DNA from: Melioribacter sp.
GTDB lineage: Bacteria; Bacteroidota; Ignavibacteria; Ignavibacteriales; Melioribacteraceae
DNA length: 9,655 bases
Assembly (NCBI GenBank): GCA_016841125.1
Contig: JAENZU010000089.1
Span: forward strand, 1 to 9,655
Direction: 5' to 3'
Below, piece by piece: positions 1-7,702 of this stretch; the first letter of the stretch is position 1, and every line of letters starts with the position of its first letter. A program made the translations under genes and the position numbers. Below the pieces are notes generated by a model, which was not told where the DNA came from, made no database searches, and saw only the letters and a program-made list of their open reading frames with translations.

Positions 1-1459
1 GACGACTAACACCGTGGACACCGCCGGTTACTTCCCCTGCAGCAAACAGCCCGGGAATTGGCTGCCAGGTTTTGGAATCAATAACCCTAGCATTAACATC
101 AACTCTGGCACCGCCCTGGCAATAATGAACCTTAGGCCAATTGCGAACTACAGTGAAAGGAGCTTTAAGAAACTTCTTTTTATTTGCGTCGAGTGCTTTT
201 CCGAATTGTTTATCTTCTCCTGCCTCAACGTAGCCATTATATTCTTCTACTTGAGCTTTTAGTGGTTCTAACGGCACATTGAATTTTTCAGCAATATCTT
301 CTAAATTATCTAATTTCCAGCCGACGCCGTATTTAAGAACCTTTTCCATTGTGGGATGCTCTTTAGCATGTTCGAAACTAGTAATAGTGATAGGGGGTAG
401 TGGATTACCCTGATCGTCGCGGCATGCCAATTGAGCATCGGATCTGGTTTTCCGGTCGGCTATCTCATTCATGAACCTTCTTCCGGTATTTACATTTATT
501 GATATTGAATGAGCAAAATTATAGATCGAATAATTTGATACATACCCAAATCCTTCTTCATCGGGTGATGCCCAAGGACCGGTTTGAATATGTGCCATAT
601 GAACAGGAACAGCTCCGACCCTAAACATATCCAATAGTGCTTCACCTGTTGCACAGGGCATATTAGTCGAGCCTACCTCTTCTGTAAGGGTAGGGTCTTC
701 CGATTGGCGCAGACCTACATTGCTTGCAAAGCCTCCGGTAGCAATTAAAACTCCGCGTTTAGAGGCAACATTGATCGGAGTACCTTCCCTTCCCCGCCCG
801 AAATAGTGCCCTTCAAGAATTTTACAGCCGGTTACTTCACCTTTATTATTTATGATAAATCCGTCGAATTTGGCACGATTAACTAAATTAACACCTAGTT
901 TTTCACACTCTTTAATTAGTGGCTGTGTAATTCCGGCTCCGCATGCAACTGTAGTTTGGTAAGTGCGCGCTACCGAATGACCACCTAATTGCTGCAGATA
1001 AGGAAAATATTCCGCACCCGCATCTAAAGTCATCTGCAAAGCTTCGTGTGCGTTCTGAGCTATGTGTAATAAAAGATCTTCGTACGCAATACCTCTTCCG
1101 GCTTTAACTTGATCTTTCACCATAAGTTCGGGCGAATCTTTGACTCCCTCTTTCTCCTGTATTGGAGAATTAGGGACAGCAAAAAGTCCGCCGTTTATTG
1201 CGGAGTTGCCGCCGAAGTAGGGCATCTTATCAAAAATAACTACGTTTTTGGCACCGAGACGTTTAGCTTGAATTGCTGCTGCAAGCCCTGCGAAACCCGA
1301 ACCGATTATAACAAGTTCATATTCCTTGTCCCATTTTACATTGTCACTTTGTAAAGTATTGGCAAAGGTGGGCAAACCCAGCATCACACCAGCACCGGCT
1401 ACACCAATACCGGCAATAAATTCCCGGCGGTTTACTTGCGGCTTTTCCTTTTTTTTCAT
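1..1459 (-). CDS. Tat-exported FAD-dependent reductase, flavocytochrome c/fumarate reductase-like flavoprotein (C-terminus cut by window)
   Basis: 486 residues are visible; related proteins run about 20-25 residues further. ATG at 1459 has AGGGAG 8 bases upstream. Residues 1-33 are a Tat signal: NRREFI (10-15), a hydrophobic stretch and a likely cut after TFA (33). The FAD dinucleotide motif GSGFAG is at 53-58, the acidic residue ending its second strand is D77, GGNS is at 83-86 and ATGG at 240-243. Compared from memory with Shewanella Fcc3, the proton-donor Arg402 matches R336 (FMNEIADR), His504 matches H445 (VHYCQGG), and Arg544 matches R486 (GGVHGVSR). The fumarate-binding His365 position (IQAHP) is instead G294 (IQTGPW). 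The catalytic core is therefore kept, but the substrate is probably not fumarate; another 2-enoate or a urocanate-like acid is possible. There is no CxxCH haem motif and no FMN-binding domain, so electrons must come from a separate periplasmic partner, not seen here. Family is confident; substrate unknown. Confidence 0.9.
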   Translation of the reverse strand, partial: MKKKEKPQVNRREFIAGIGVAGAGVMLGLPTFANTLQSDNVKWDKEYELVIIGSGFAGLAAAIQAKRLGAKNVVIFDKMPYFGGNSAINGGLFAVPNSPIQEKEGVKDSPELMVKDQVKAGRGIAYEDLLLHIAQNAHEALQMTLDAGAEYFPYLQQLGGHSVARTYQTTVACGAGITQPLIKECEKLGVNLVNRAKFDGFIINNKGEVTGCKILEGHYFGRGREGTPINVASKRGVLIATGGFASNVGLRQSEDPTLTEEVGSTNMPCATGEALLDMFRVGAVPVHMAHIQTGPWASPDEEGFGYVSNYSIYNFAHSISINVNTGRRFMNEIADRKTRSDAQLACRDDQGNPLPPITITSFEHAKEHPTMEKVLKYGVGWKLDNLEDIAEKFNVPLEPLKAQVEEYNGYVEAGEDKQFGKALDANKKKFLKAPFTVVRNWPKVHYCQGGARVDVNARVIDSKTWQPIPGLFAAGEVTGGVHGVSR

Positions 1460-1504
1460 ATTGCAATCTCCCTTTTCTGGATTAACTAGTCGATTTATAC
1501 TTTT

Positions 1505-1512
1505 CAAACGTA
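1505..1512 (-). promoter_or_regulatory. Possible Bacteroidota-type -7 box for the flavoprotein gene
   Basis: Read on the minus strand this is TACGTTTG, an exact match to the TAnnTTTG -7 element of Bacteroidota primary sigma factors. It lies about 45 bases upstream of the flavoprotein ATG, giving a plausible short leader containing the AGGGAG ribosome site. No TTTG-like -33 element is obvious 19-21 bases further upstream, and short AT-rich boxes occur by chance, so this is only a candidate. Confidence 0.25.
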
Positions 1513-1555
1513 CTTTTATAAATGGTCTTATGTATAGCGTACTTAATAAAATTTA

Positions 1556-1576
1556 TTCACAGTAGTTGCAATGTGA
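1556..1576. promoter_or_regulatory. Short dyad TCACA-n10-TGTGA upstream of the flavoprotein gene
   Basis: TTCACA (1556-1561) and TGTGA (1572-1576) form an inverted repeat with a 10-base spacer, about 100 bases upstream of the flavoprotein start. Just upstream on the minus strand are two similar words, GACTTAAGT (1575-1583) and GACTTAAAGT (1604-1613), 29 bases apart. This could be a regulator site. The half-sites resemble CRP/FNR-family ones, but their order is reversed relative to TGTGA-n6-TCACA, so no regulator can be named. Chance occurrence is possible. Confidence 0.2.
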
Positions 1577-2117
1577 CTTAAGTAAAAGGTTTAGTTATAG
1601 CAGGACTTAAAGTGACAATTTCCGGTGAATGAATTGCAAAAATTAAGATAAAACATAAATGATATCTAAATCTATTAAACCTTTTAGAGAAGTAAAGAGC
1701 GATAAATAAAAAAATATTATTGCAGGCAAAGCATTTTAGAAGTGGGAATATTTTCTAGATTTTCTAATGCCATCACAAATAGAAAATAATTAATTATTGC
1801 TTAAGTTTCAAATGAGGACGGTTTGGATTCACAGATGTAAATACTTTTCTAAAAGTCAGTATGCTTTGCAATGTCAATTCGAGCAATGATTGATGAGATA
1901 TTCCCCCAAAATTTGGGTAGAAGACTAAAATCATTTTTCTAAAATAGATCAGAAGTTCGCCATAAAGGTCTCTTCCAAAAGAGCATCCAATGAATAAATG
2001 TTGCACATAATAAATCAGAAAAATTAATGCTGAGGCGATCTCCTTTTCTTATTCGATTTTAATTTTTAATTATATGCCGCAACTTCTTATATTTCAATTA
2101 GCAGTAATTGAGAGTTT

Positions 2118-2954
2118 ATGAAATCTTATTCTAATAGAATATACGGCTTTAATGTTTTTAATCACCCACCTGAAGATTTTTTCGATTATGCATCGCAGAA
2201 TAATCTCAATCATATTGAGATTAATCTAACTCAAAACCATTCTTCTTTGGAATCTTTTAATTCACAAAGAATTGAAATTTTGAAGTTGCTTAGTGAAGAG
2301 CATAACGTAAAGCTTAGTTTTCATATTCCATTTAAAATAAATATATCAGACGTTATTCGGATTATAAGAAATGAAAATTTAGTCTATTTCAAAAAATGCA
2401 TATCTCTCGCAAACAAAATTGATGCGACACATATTACAGTTCATATCGGAAATTTCTATTGGTTTCCTGTAGAAAAGTTCATGAGGAAAAAGGCATTAGA
2501 CCGTTTCTTAAAGTATTTCAAGGAAATATTGGAATTAAGTGAGAAACAAAAAATAACAATTGCACTTGAGAATGTTGTTCCCATTCCTCAAGGTTCCGAT
2601 TTTTACCTGCTGGGAGATAATTTAGAAGATTTCAATTATATATTCGATTCAGTTCAATCCGAATATCTCAAATTTTGTCTCGATACCGGACATGCAAATA
2701 TTGGTGAAGGTGTGCTGCCTTATGTTCAAAATTTTAATCAATACTTAACTTCTATACATTACCACGACAACACAGGTAAAAATGATGCCCATCTGCCGGT
2801 TGGGGCAGGAAGCGTACCGTGGGCAGCTCTCGCTTGTGAGTTACAGAAATTGAATTTTTGCGGACCGATAATAAGTGAGTGCAGGAATATTAAACCGCAT
2901 GAAGCTGCCGGTTTGTTTGATGCATATTTTGAAAATGTCGAGAATAAAAATTAG
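2118..2954 (+). CDS. Sugar phosphate isomerase/epimerase family TIM-barrel protein (xylose isomerase-like/AP endonuclease 2 superfamily)
   Basis: The 278-residue length fits a single-domain TIM barrel of this superfamily (PF01261 type), with no signal peptide, so it is probably cytoplasmic. Strand-end motifs come in the expected order: SFHIPF (H69), TVHIGN (H109), ALENV (E151), CLDTGHANIGEG (D189, H192), IHYHDN (H214, H216), DAHLPVGAGSVPW (D223, H225) and ISEC (E254). E151, D189, a His at 214/216 and E254 match the one-metal site of sugar epimerases. H69, H109, H192, D223 and H225 also match the remaining metal ligands of endonuclease IV. The closing DxHxPxGxGxxPW motif is more typical of the isomerase/epimerase branch, which is why that name is preferred. 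The start has only a weak GAGAG upstream. Nearest neighbours are divergent or convergent, so no operon partner suggests a substrate. The specific reaction is not known. Confidence 0.85.
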   Translation: MKSYSNRIYGFNVFNHPPEDFFDYASQNNLNHIEINLTQNHSSLESFNSQRIEILKLLSEEHNVKLSFHIPFKINISDVIRIIRNENLVYFKKCISLANKIDATHITVHIGNFYWFPVEKFMRKKALDRFLKYFKEILELSEKQKITIALENVVPIPQGSDFYLLGDNLEDFNYIFDSVQSEYLKFCLDTGHANIGEGVLPYVQNFNQYLTSIHYHDNTGKNDAHLPVGAGSVPWAALACELQKLNFCGPIISECRNIKPHEAAGLFDAYFENVENKN

Positions 2955-2971
2955 GATTAATTGTTAGCAGT

Positions 2972-5941
2972 TTAAAGAGCCTCTCCGCTGAAATCGTAAT
3001 TGAGTTTTTTCTGAATACTGAGAATCTGAGTAAACGCATTTTTTAGTGTATTCTGCTCAATCTGCGAAAAATGTTTCGGGTTGATAAAATTATCGGGTTT
3101 TGCCCCTTTTTCAATTTTCGCAGCGTGATGCTTAAAGCGTAGTTGCATTAAATAGTTATAAGCTTGGATCAGTTCATCAAATGCCGTTTTGTTTATAAAT
3201 CCTTTTTCGAGCAATTCATTCAGCCTGTCAATGGTGCTGGTACATTTCACTTTAAATTTTAAAGAATAAATTCTGGCAAAATCAATTATAGGAATAGTAG
3301 CGGCTTTAATATCGAAAGTTTCAGGATGCTCTCCTTTAGATTCTAACACAATATTACCTAACAATCCGATAGGCGGTTTATGCAGCAAACAATTCTTTAC
3401 CAGATGCTGATAAAAACCTGCCTGCCCGGCTGAAACTTCAAAAACATAATCTCTTAAATTTAAAGCTAATTCCCTGTCTCCGTAAACTGATCGGAAATCG
3501 AAGAAGATGCTTATATCAATTAAATCCTGCTGATCCGAATTCGTAATCCATGAATGAAAATATTTTTTCCATTGAGAAAGGGGCTGAGACCATTTGGGAT
3601 TGCGCGCCATAGCTTCGCCGCTGCAGAATACATATCCGCAATCATTTAACCAGGCACAAACTTTTGAGGCAAGTTTATTGAAATAGTTTTCAGTCTCTAA
3701 CTTTTTATATCCGGGAACATCCTCATAGATGATTGCATTGTCTTGATCAGAAATAAGTGTTAACTCTTTTCGCCCTGCACTTCCGAGGGCTATAAAAGAA
3801 AATTTTACAGGGGGTTCTCCTAATTCCTGAATTGCAAATGTTATTAATTTTTCGGCGGTTGAATCGAAGATGGAAGTTACAATTTGTGTAATGTATTGTA
3901 TTTTTACACCGCTGTAAATAAGAGTCTTTAATAACAGCGGTAGTTTATCCCTTCCGGCTATAAGATCTTCAACCGATTGCGAGTTTTCGATTTCTCTTTG
4001 TAGGTAGGCTGAAGAGTGCATGTGAACTTTCAATAATTCCTCACTGCTTATGATACCGAGTATATCACCCGATGTATCGCGCACGGCTAAGTGACGGACT
4101 GATTTTTCCTCCATGAAATTTAATGCTTGGAAAACCAACGAGTTTGATGGAATAGAAATTATTGGTGAACTCATCACTTCAAATATGGGACGGCTAATAT
4201 TATAATCTTCCGCAATCACCCGTTCACGAAGGTCATGATCTGTTATTACACCTATTTGTTCTCCGGTATCTCTTACAATAAGTGCCGCACTGTATTTACT
4301 TTTAGTCAATTGTTTTGCAACATTTTCAATCGACTCATCCATTCTGCATTCGACAGCTTTTTTTAGAAAATTAATAACAGGTTCATTTAAAAAATGGAGT
4401 GAAGTCTGCAGCTCTAAAATTAAATTCTCTCTATCTTCGTCTATTTTTATTTTTTCTGAAATATCTTCAATAATTCCGTCGCAATAAATTGGTTTATTAT
4501 TTTCATCTTTAATCAGCAAAGCGGAGAAAGAAATAATTGAAGCTTCTCCATTTTTCTTTCGCACTTTTATCACAGAATTTTTAACAGTTCCATCTTTAAG
4601 AAGCTGTTTGTATAAAGTTTTTTGATCCTGTTTATTATTGAATAAATCGAAAAGGCTGGTTTCAAATAATTCTTGTTTATCGCTGAAGCCGAGAATATCA
4701 AGTATTGAGGAATTTACTTCGATAAATTTTCCATTTCGCCCCAGTGATATTCTGAACAGCCCCAAGTTGATATTGTTTATTAGTGATTGATATTTTTCCT
4801 CTTTCTGCCCAAGTTCATCTTCTCTCTTTTTGTGAACGGTTATGTCTTTTACAATTATTGAATAACCTTTTTTTTCTCCGAGAGATATTTCAGAGGTGTA
4901 GAATATTGTTTCAATTTTATTTCCACTCTTATCCTGCAGAGAGGATTCAATTTGTTTATTGGGCAATATCCCTTTCTTTAAATTTTTAAAGAATTCTCCC
5001 CCGCTGTTTTCCTCCGGATTATCACCGATAAGAATATTTTCAATATCTATCTCATCAATGTTTTGATCATTATAACCGAGGATATTCAAGAGCGCTTTAT
5101 TCAGGTAGACATACTCGCCATCGAGCAGCATTACAAGTCCTTCTTTTGAAGCTTCGACCAAAGTTCTGTATTTAGCTTCTGATTCTCTCAACCCAATTTC
5201 GGCTTTCTGCCTCATCTTTTCGATCTTGAGACTTTGCTGGCTAATAAAAGCAAGTATTAAACCCAACACTATTAATATCGAAAGAGAGAGATAAATCAAA
5301 TTTTTTGTTAGGGATGCTATTTCTTCATTCACATCTTCAATATAAATTCCCGTACCTATGATCCAGCCCCAGGGTTCGAAACCTTTTACATACGAAAGTT
5401 TAGAAACTATTTTTGTAGAATCATCTTTCCATTGCCACATGTAATCTACAAACCCTTCCCCATTGGATTTGACAATATCAACAAATTCTACAAACAGCTT
5501 TTTACCGGCAGAGTCCTTATAGTCTGTGAGATCAGTATTATTTAGTTCTGACCGATATGGATGGACTATCATATATGGATGCAAATCGGTGATCCAAAAA
5601 TAATCCTTTCTTTCATCACCGTAACGCAAATACTCAACTATCCTTTTTGCTTCTTCCTGTGCTTCGGTTTGAGTATACTGCCCATCCTTTACTTTCTTTT
5701 CAAATTCTTCGAGGATACTCCAAGCGGAATTAGTTAATTCTTTAATCACTTCTCTTTTTTTCTCAAGCATGTTTTGTTCAAATGTGGGAATAATGATTGA
5801 GAAAATAGAAATTGTAAAAAGCGAAAATGCCAGCAATGTGGGGAGTATGATCTTTATAAAGAATTCTCTTTTACTTTTTCTGCTTTTCATAGATAACTTA
5901 GAAAATAACAATGATGAATATTGCTGTTTTAACTTCTTCAT
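2972..5941 (-). CDS. Membrane sensor with Cache, two PAS, two CBS and a DUF294 GlnD-like nucleotidyltransferase
   Basis: 989 residues. TM1 is about 27-53 and TM2 about 211-234; between them lies an extracytoplasmic sCache_2 domain (about 55-205; DYFWITDLHPYMIVHPY, GEGFVDYMW and EPWGWIIGTGIY are textbook family motifs). A short coiled coil leads to PAS1 (about 257-374) and PAS2 (383-502), then a CBS pair (about 531-582 and 588-640). The nucleotidyltransferase (about 660-825) has GSAGRKE (720-726), SDQD (731-734) and a third acidic residue at D815 in FFDFRSVYGD, so the active site looks intact. A DUF294_C helical domain ends the protein (about 830-975). CBS-DUF294 relatives usually carry a cyclic-nucleotide-binding domain at the N-terminus; this one has a transmembrane sensor instead. 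There is no histidine kinase, GGDEF or methyl-accepting domain. Last gene after porin, small subunit and symporter, behind a terminator, it probably tunes that transport. The transferred nucleotide and the target are unknown. No SD is seen at this ATG or at Met18. Confidence 0.9.
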   Translation of the reverse strand: MKKLKQQYSSLLFSKLSMKSRKSKREFFIKIILPTLLAFSLFTISIFSIIIPTFEQNMLEKKREVIKELTNSAWSILEEFEKKVKDGQYTQTEAQEEAKRIVEYLRYGDERKDYFWITDLHPYMIVHPYRSELNNTDLTDYKDSAGKKLFVEFVDIVKSNGEGFVDYMWQWKDDSTKIVSKLSYVKGFEPWGWIIGTGIYIEDVNEEIASLTKNLIYLSLSILIVLGLILAFISQQSLKIEKMRQKAEIGLRESEAKYRTLVEASKEGLVMLLDGEYVYLNKALLNILGYNDQNIDEIDIENILIGDNPEENSGGEFFKNLKKGILPNKQIESSLQDKSGNKIETIFYTSEISLGEKKGYSIIVKDITVHKKREDELGQKEEKYQSLINNINLGLFRISLGRNGKFIEVNSSILDILGFSDKQELFETSLFDLFNNKQDQKTLYKQLLKDGTVKNSVIKVRKKNGEASIISFSALLIKDENNKPIYCDGIIEDISEKIKIDEDRENLILELQTSLHFLNEPVINFLKKAVECRMDESIENVAKQLTKSKYSAALIVRDTGEQIGVITDHDLRERVIAEDYNISRPIFEVMSSPIISIPSNSLVFQALNFMEEKSVRHLAVRDTSGDILGIISSEELLKVHMHSSAYLQREIENSQSVEDLIAGRDKLPLLLKTLIYSGVKIQYITQIVTSIFDSTAEKLITFAIQELGEPPVKFSFIALGSAGRKELTLISDQDNAIIYEDVPGYKKLETENYFNKLASKVCAWLNDCGYVFCSGEAMARNPKWSQPLSQWKKYFHSWITNSDQQDLIDISIFFDFRSVYGDRELALNLRDYVFEVSAGQAGFYQHLVKNCLLHKPPIGLLGNIVLESKGEHPETFDIKAATIPIIDFARIYSLKFKVKCTSTIDRLNELLEKGFINKTAFDELIQAYNYLMQLRFKHHAAKIEKGAKPDNFINPKHFSQIEQNTLKNAFTQILSIQKKLNYDFSGEAL

Positions 5942-5942
5942 T

Positions 5943-5980
5943 TAATAAAACTTATCCCCGCCAACATCAGCAGGGATAAG
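5943..5980 (-). terminator. Intrinsic terminator/attenuator between symporter and sensor genes
   Basis: On the minus strand CTTATCCCTGC (5980-5970) pairs with GCGGGGATAAG (5961-5951) in an 11-bp stem with one G-U wobble and an 8-base loop, followed by TTTTATT. The wobble pair is an A-C mismatch on the plus strand, so the structure is best formed in minus-strand RNA. The stem begins 10 bases after the symporter stop, and the T-run ends just before the sensor ATG (5941). Partial read-through would give fewer sensor than transporter transcripts. Confidence 0.85.
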
Positions 5981-5990
5981 CTTATGAATA

Positions 5991-7676
5991 TCAATTCACT
6001 TTGTAGTTATGAACTTGCTGAGCTAAAAATTTCTTTATTTCAAGAGGAGTTTTTTCTTTAGATAATTTTGAAACAACAATATTTGTTAGTATTGCCAAAG
6101 GTGCTCCGAAGATGGCGAAATACCAGGCATTCATATAATAATTTATAAAATCTTGACCAGGCAGATTTCCGCCGAATTTACCCGCTACAAAATAAACAAG
6201 CGCAACTATTGAAACGGTAGTACCGGCAATCAAACCACCCCATGCACCGGCACGGTTTGAACCGCTCCACCAAATCCCCAATAGGAATAATGGGAAAATT
6301 GTACAACCTGCAAGCGAAAAAGCAACAGCAACGAGCTGAGCTATTAACCCTAAATTTAGCAGCGCAACAATTGCAACACTTGCCGCCATTAAAATAGTAC
6401 CAATTCTAGCCATCAGCATTTGTGTTCTTTCGTTAGCATTCGGATTTATTACTTTATAATAAAGATCGTGTGAGAATGCGGAAGCGCCAGCTACAAGCAA
6501 ACCGGATACGGTTGAGAATGCCGCTGAAATAGCGCCTGCGGCAAGCAGACCTGTGATAAGCGGGAATACATCTCCAAGTTGAGATGTATATACCACTATC
6601 GCATCTTTAGCGAGCATCCCCACTTCGGGATTCGCAGATAGGATCTTTCCAAATGCAGAATAAATGGGGGCACTCCAATAAAGGATGCAGATAAAAAACA
6701 ATCCCCAAACAACCGACCATCTTGCATCTTTAGCTCTCGGGACCACATAGAATCGCTGGATGACATGAGGTAATCCTGCTGTTCCAATCATTAAAGAAAA
6801 GCAAATTGCTATCCATTGGAATGCAGTTTGTCCTGTCGCAGGATCCCATGGCATTGCAAACTCGGGTGCCGGTAAGATTGCAAAGTCATGCCCCATAGCT
6901 GTTATTCCATTACCGGGAGCTAAACCATTAACAATATCGGAGACAATAGCGCCATAGCCAGCTTGCGGCAGCCAGAAAAAATATCCGAATTTGTAAGTGA
7001 GAATGAAAAGAGGAATTAAAAATGAAATAATGATTATGACATATTGGATCTGCATATTTTTTGTAACGCCGAGCATACCTGAAATTAATGTATATGCCAA
7101 TACTACTGAAGCACCAATTAGGACAGCCCAGGTGTAATCAATTCCAAGTATCCACTTGAACATTAGGCCTATGCCTGCAAACTGACCCACACAGTATGAA
7201 AATGAAATAAAAATAGCCACACCGGCACCAAAGCCCCGTAATCCTTGTGAATAATAACGATCTCCGATGAAATCTGCTGCAGTATACTTACCGTATCTTC
7301 TAATTTGTCCTGCCATTAAAATTAGAAGCAATACGTAACCTCCGGTCCAACCGACAACATAAGAAAGACCATGATAACCTGAACCATACATTATAGCAGC
7401 CATCCCCAAAAATGAAGCGGCGCTCATCCAATTTGATGCAATTGCCATACCCGCACCAACTGGTGATATTTTACGACCTGCAGCCCAATATGTTGAGGTA
7501 TCTTTTGCTCTATTGAAAATTCCTACCATTATAAAAGTGATAAGCAATATTATAAGTATAATTGCAGGACCTAATTTAAACTCGCCTTCAAGTTTTGTGG
7601 CAGATTCGGCAAATAAACTCCCAGCAAATATTAAATGAAGAATAAAAACGTAAATGATTTTCGATAACTTGCTCAC
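5991..7676 (-). CDS. Sodium:solute symporter, ActP/VC_2705-like (probable acetate/short carboxylate uptake)
   Basis: Inner-membrane Na+-coupled symporter of the SSS family. GTG at 7676 is chosen: GGAGG (7686-7682) sits 5 bases upstream, whereas a TTG at 7688 would overlap that site. This gives 561 residues. Residues 1-23 look like a cleavable signal peptide (cut after SLFA), as in ActP. The rest is about a dozen membrane helices with family motifs: TYWAAGRKISP in the first core loop, NWMSAASFLG (82-91), GTAGLPHVIQRFY (298-310), and AAFSTVSGLLVAG (385-397), the helix that contributes to the Na2 site and the SSS signature. The transporter core appears complete. It lies 26 bases downstream of the small-subunit gene and is followed by an intrinsic terminator. 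The pairing with a DUF4212-like subunit and a CBS-DUF294 protein matches the VC_2705 subfamily context. Acetate, pyruvate or another short carboxylate is the likely substrate; the sequence alone does not decide which. Confidence 0.92.
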   Translation of the reverse strand: MSKLSKIIYVFILHLIFAGSLFAESATKLEGEFKLGPAIILIILLITFIMVGIFNRAKDTSTYWAAGRKISPVGAGMAIASNWMSAASFLGMAAIMYGSGYHGLSYVVGWTGGYVLLLILMAGQIRRYGKYTAADFIGDRYYSQGLRGFGAGVAIFISFSYCVGQFAGIGLMFKWILGIDYTWAVLIGASVVLAYTLISGMLGVTKNMQIQYVIIIISFLIPLFILTYKFGYFFWLPQAGYGAIVSDIVNGLAPGNGITAMGHDFAILPAPEFAMPWDPATGQTAFQWIAICFSLMIGTAGLPHVIQRFYVVPRAKDARWSVVWGLFFICILYWSAPIYSAFGKILSANPEVGMLAKDAIVVYTSQLGDVFPLITGLLAAGAISAAFSTVSGLLVAGASAFSHDLYYKVINPNANERTQMLMARIGTILMAASVAIVALLNLGLIAQLVAVAFSLAGCTIFPLFLLGIWWSGSNRAGAWGGLIAGTTVSIVALVYFVAGKFGGNLPGQDFINYYMNAWYFAIFGAPLAILTNIVVSKLSKEKTPLEIKKFLAQQVHNYKVN

Positions 7677-7702
7677 ATCATCCTCCAATGAAATTTTTTA
7701 CA

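Larger units (their letters stand above)
1460..2117. other. 658-base intergenic gap between divergent genes, no credible gene
   Basis: The gap separates the minus-strand flavoprotein gene from the plus-strand TIM-barrel gene and must hold both promoters. It is very AT-rich. A 70-codon minus-strand frame (1794-2006, GTG start) has no SD at its start and no recognisable motif, so it is not called; it may be a decayed fragment. A small palindrome, CCCAAA-A-TTTGGG, lies at 1905-1917. Near the plus-strand gene, TATATTTC (2088-2095) is one base off the TAnnTTTG box, with a run of T at 2063-2067 near the -33 position, a weak promoter candidate. No tRNA, riboswitch, terminator or insertion-sequence end was recognised. 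Confidence 0.6.

Noticed and set aside
14..262. 82-codon plus-strand frame at the left edge
   Set aside because: It lies entirely opposite the conserved C-terminal catalytic region of the flavoprotein gene and has no motif of its own.
1326..1565. 79-codon plus-strand frame across the start of the flavoprotein gene
   Set aside because: Most of it is the opposite strand of the Tat signal and FAD-binding region, which is clearly coding on the minus strand.
1556..1576. Dyad read as a CRP site
   Set aside because: CRP sites are TGTGA-n6-TCACA. Here the half-sites are in the opposite order with a 10-base spacer, so only an unnamed dyad is reported.
1794..2006. 70-codon minus-strand frame with a GTG start in the intergenic gap
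   Set aside because: No SD near the GTG, no recognisable motif, and low-complexity AT-rich surroundings. An AAGGAG on the minus strand near 2040 lies about 35 bases too far upstream and has no usable start after it. It could be a remnant, but cannot be supported as a gene.
2972..5941. Sensor read as a histidine kinase or chemoreceptor because of the Cache and PAS domains
   Set aside because: No HisKA/HATPase motifs, no methyl-accepting coiled coil and no GGDEF/EAL are present; the C-terminal half is a CBS pair plus a nucleotidyltransferase with GS...SDxD motifs.
7677..7688. TTG at 7688 as the symporter start
   Set aside because: The GGAGG ribosome site overlaps it. GTG at 7676 in the same frame has that site at ideal spacing and starts directly before a signal-like hydrophobic segment.
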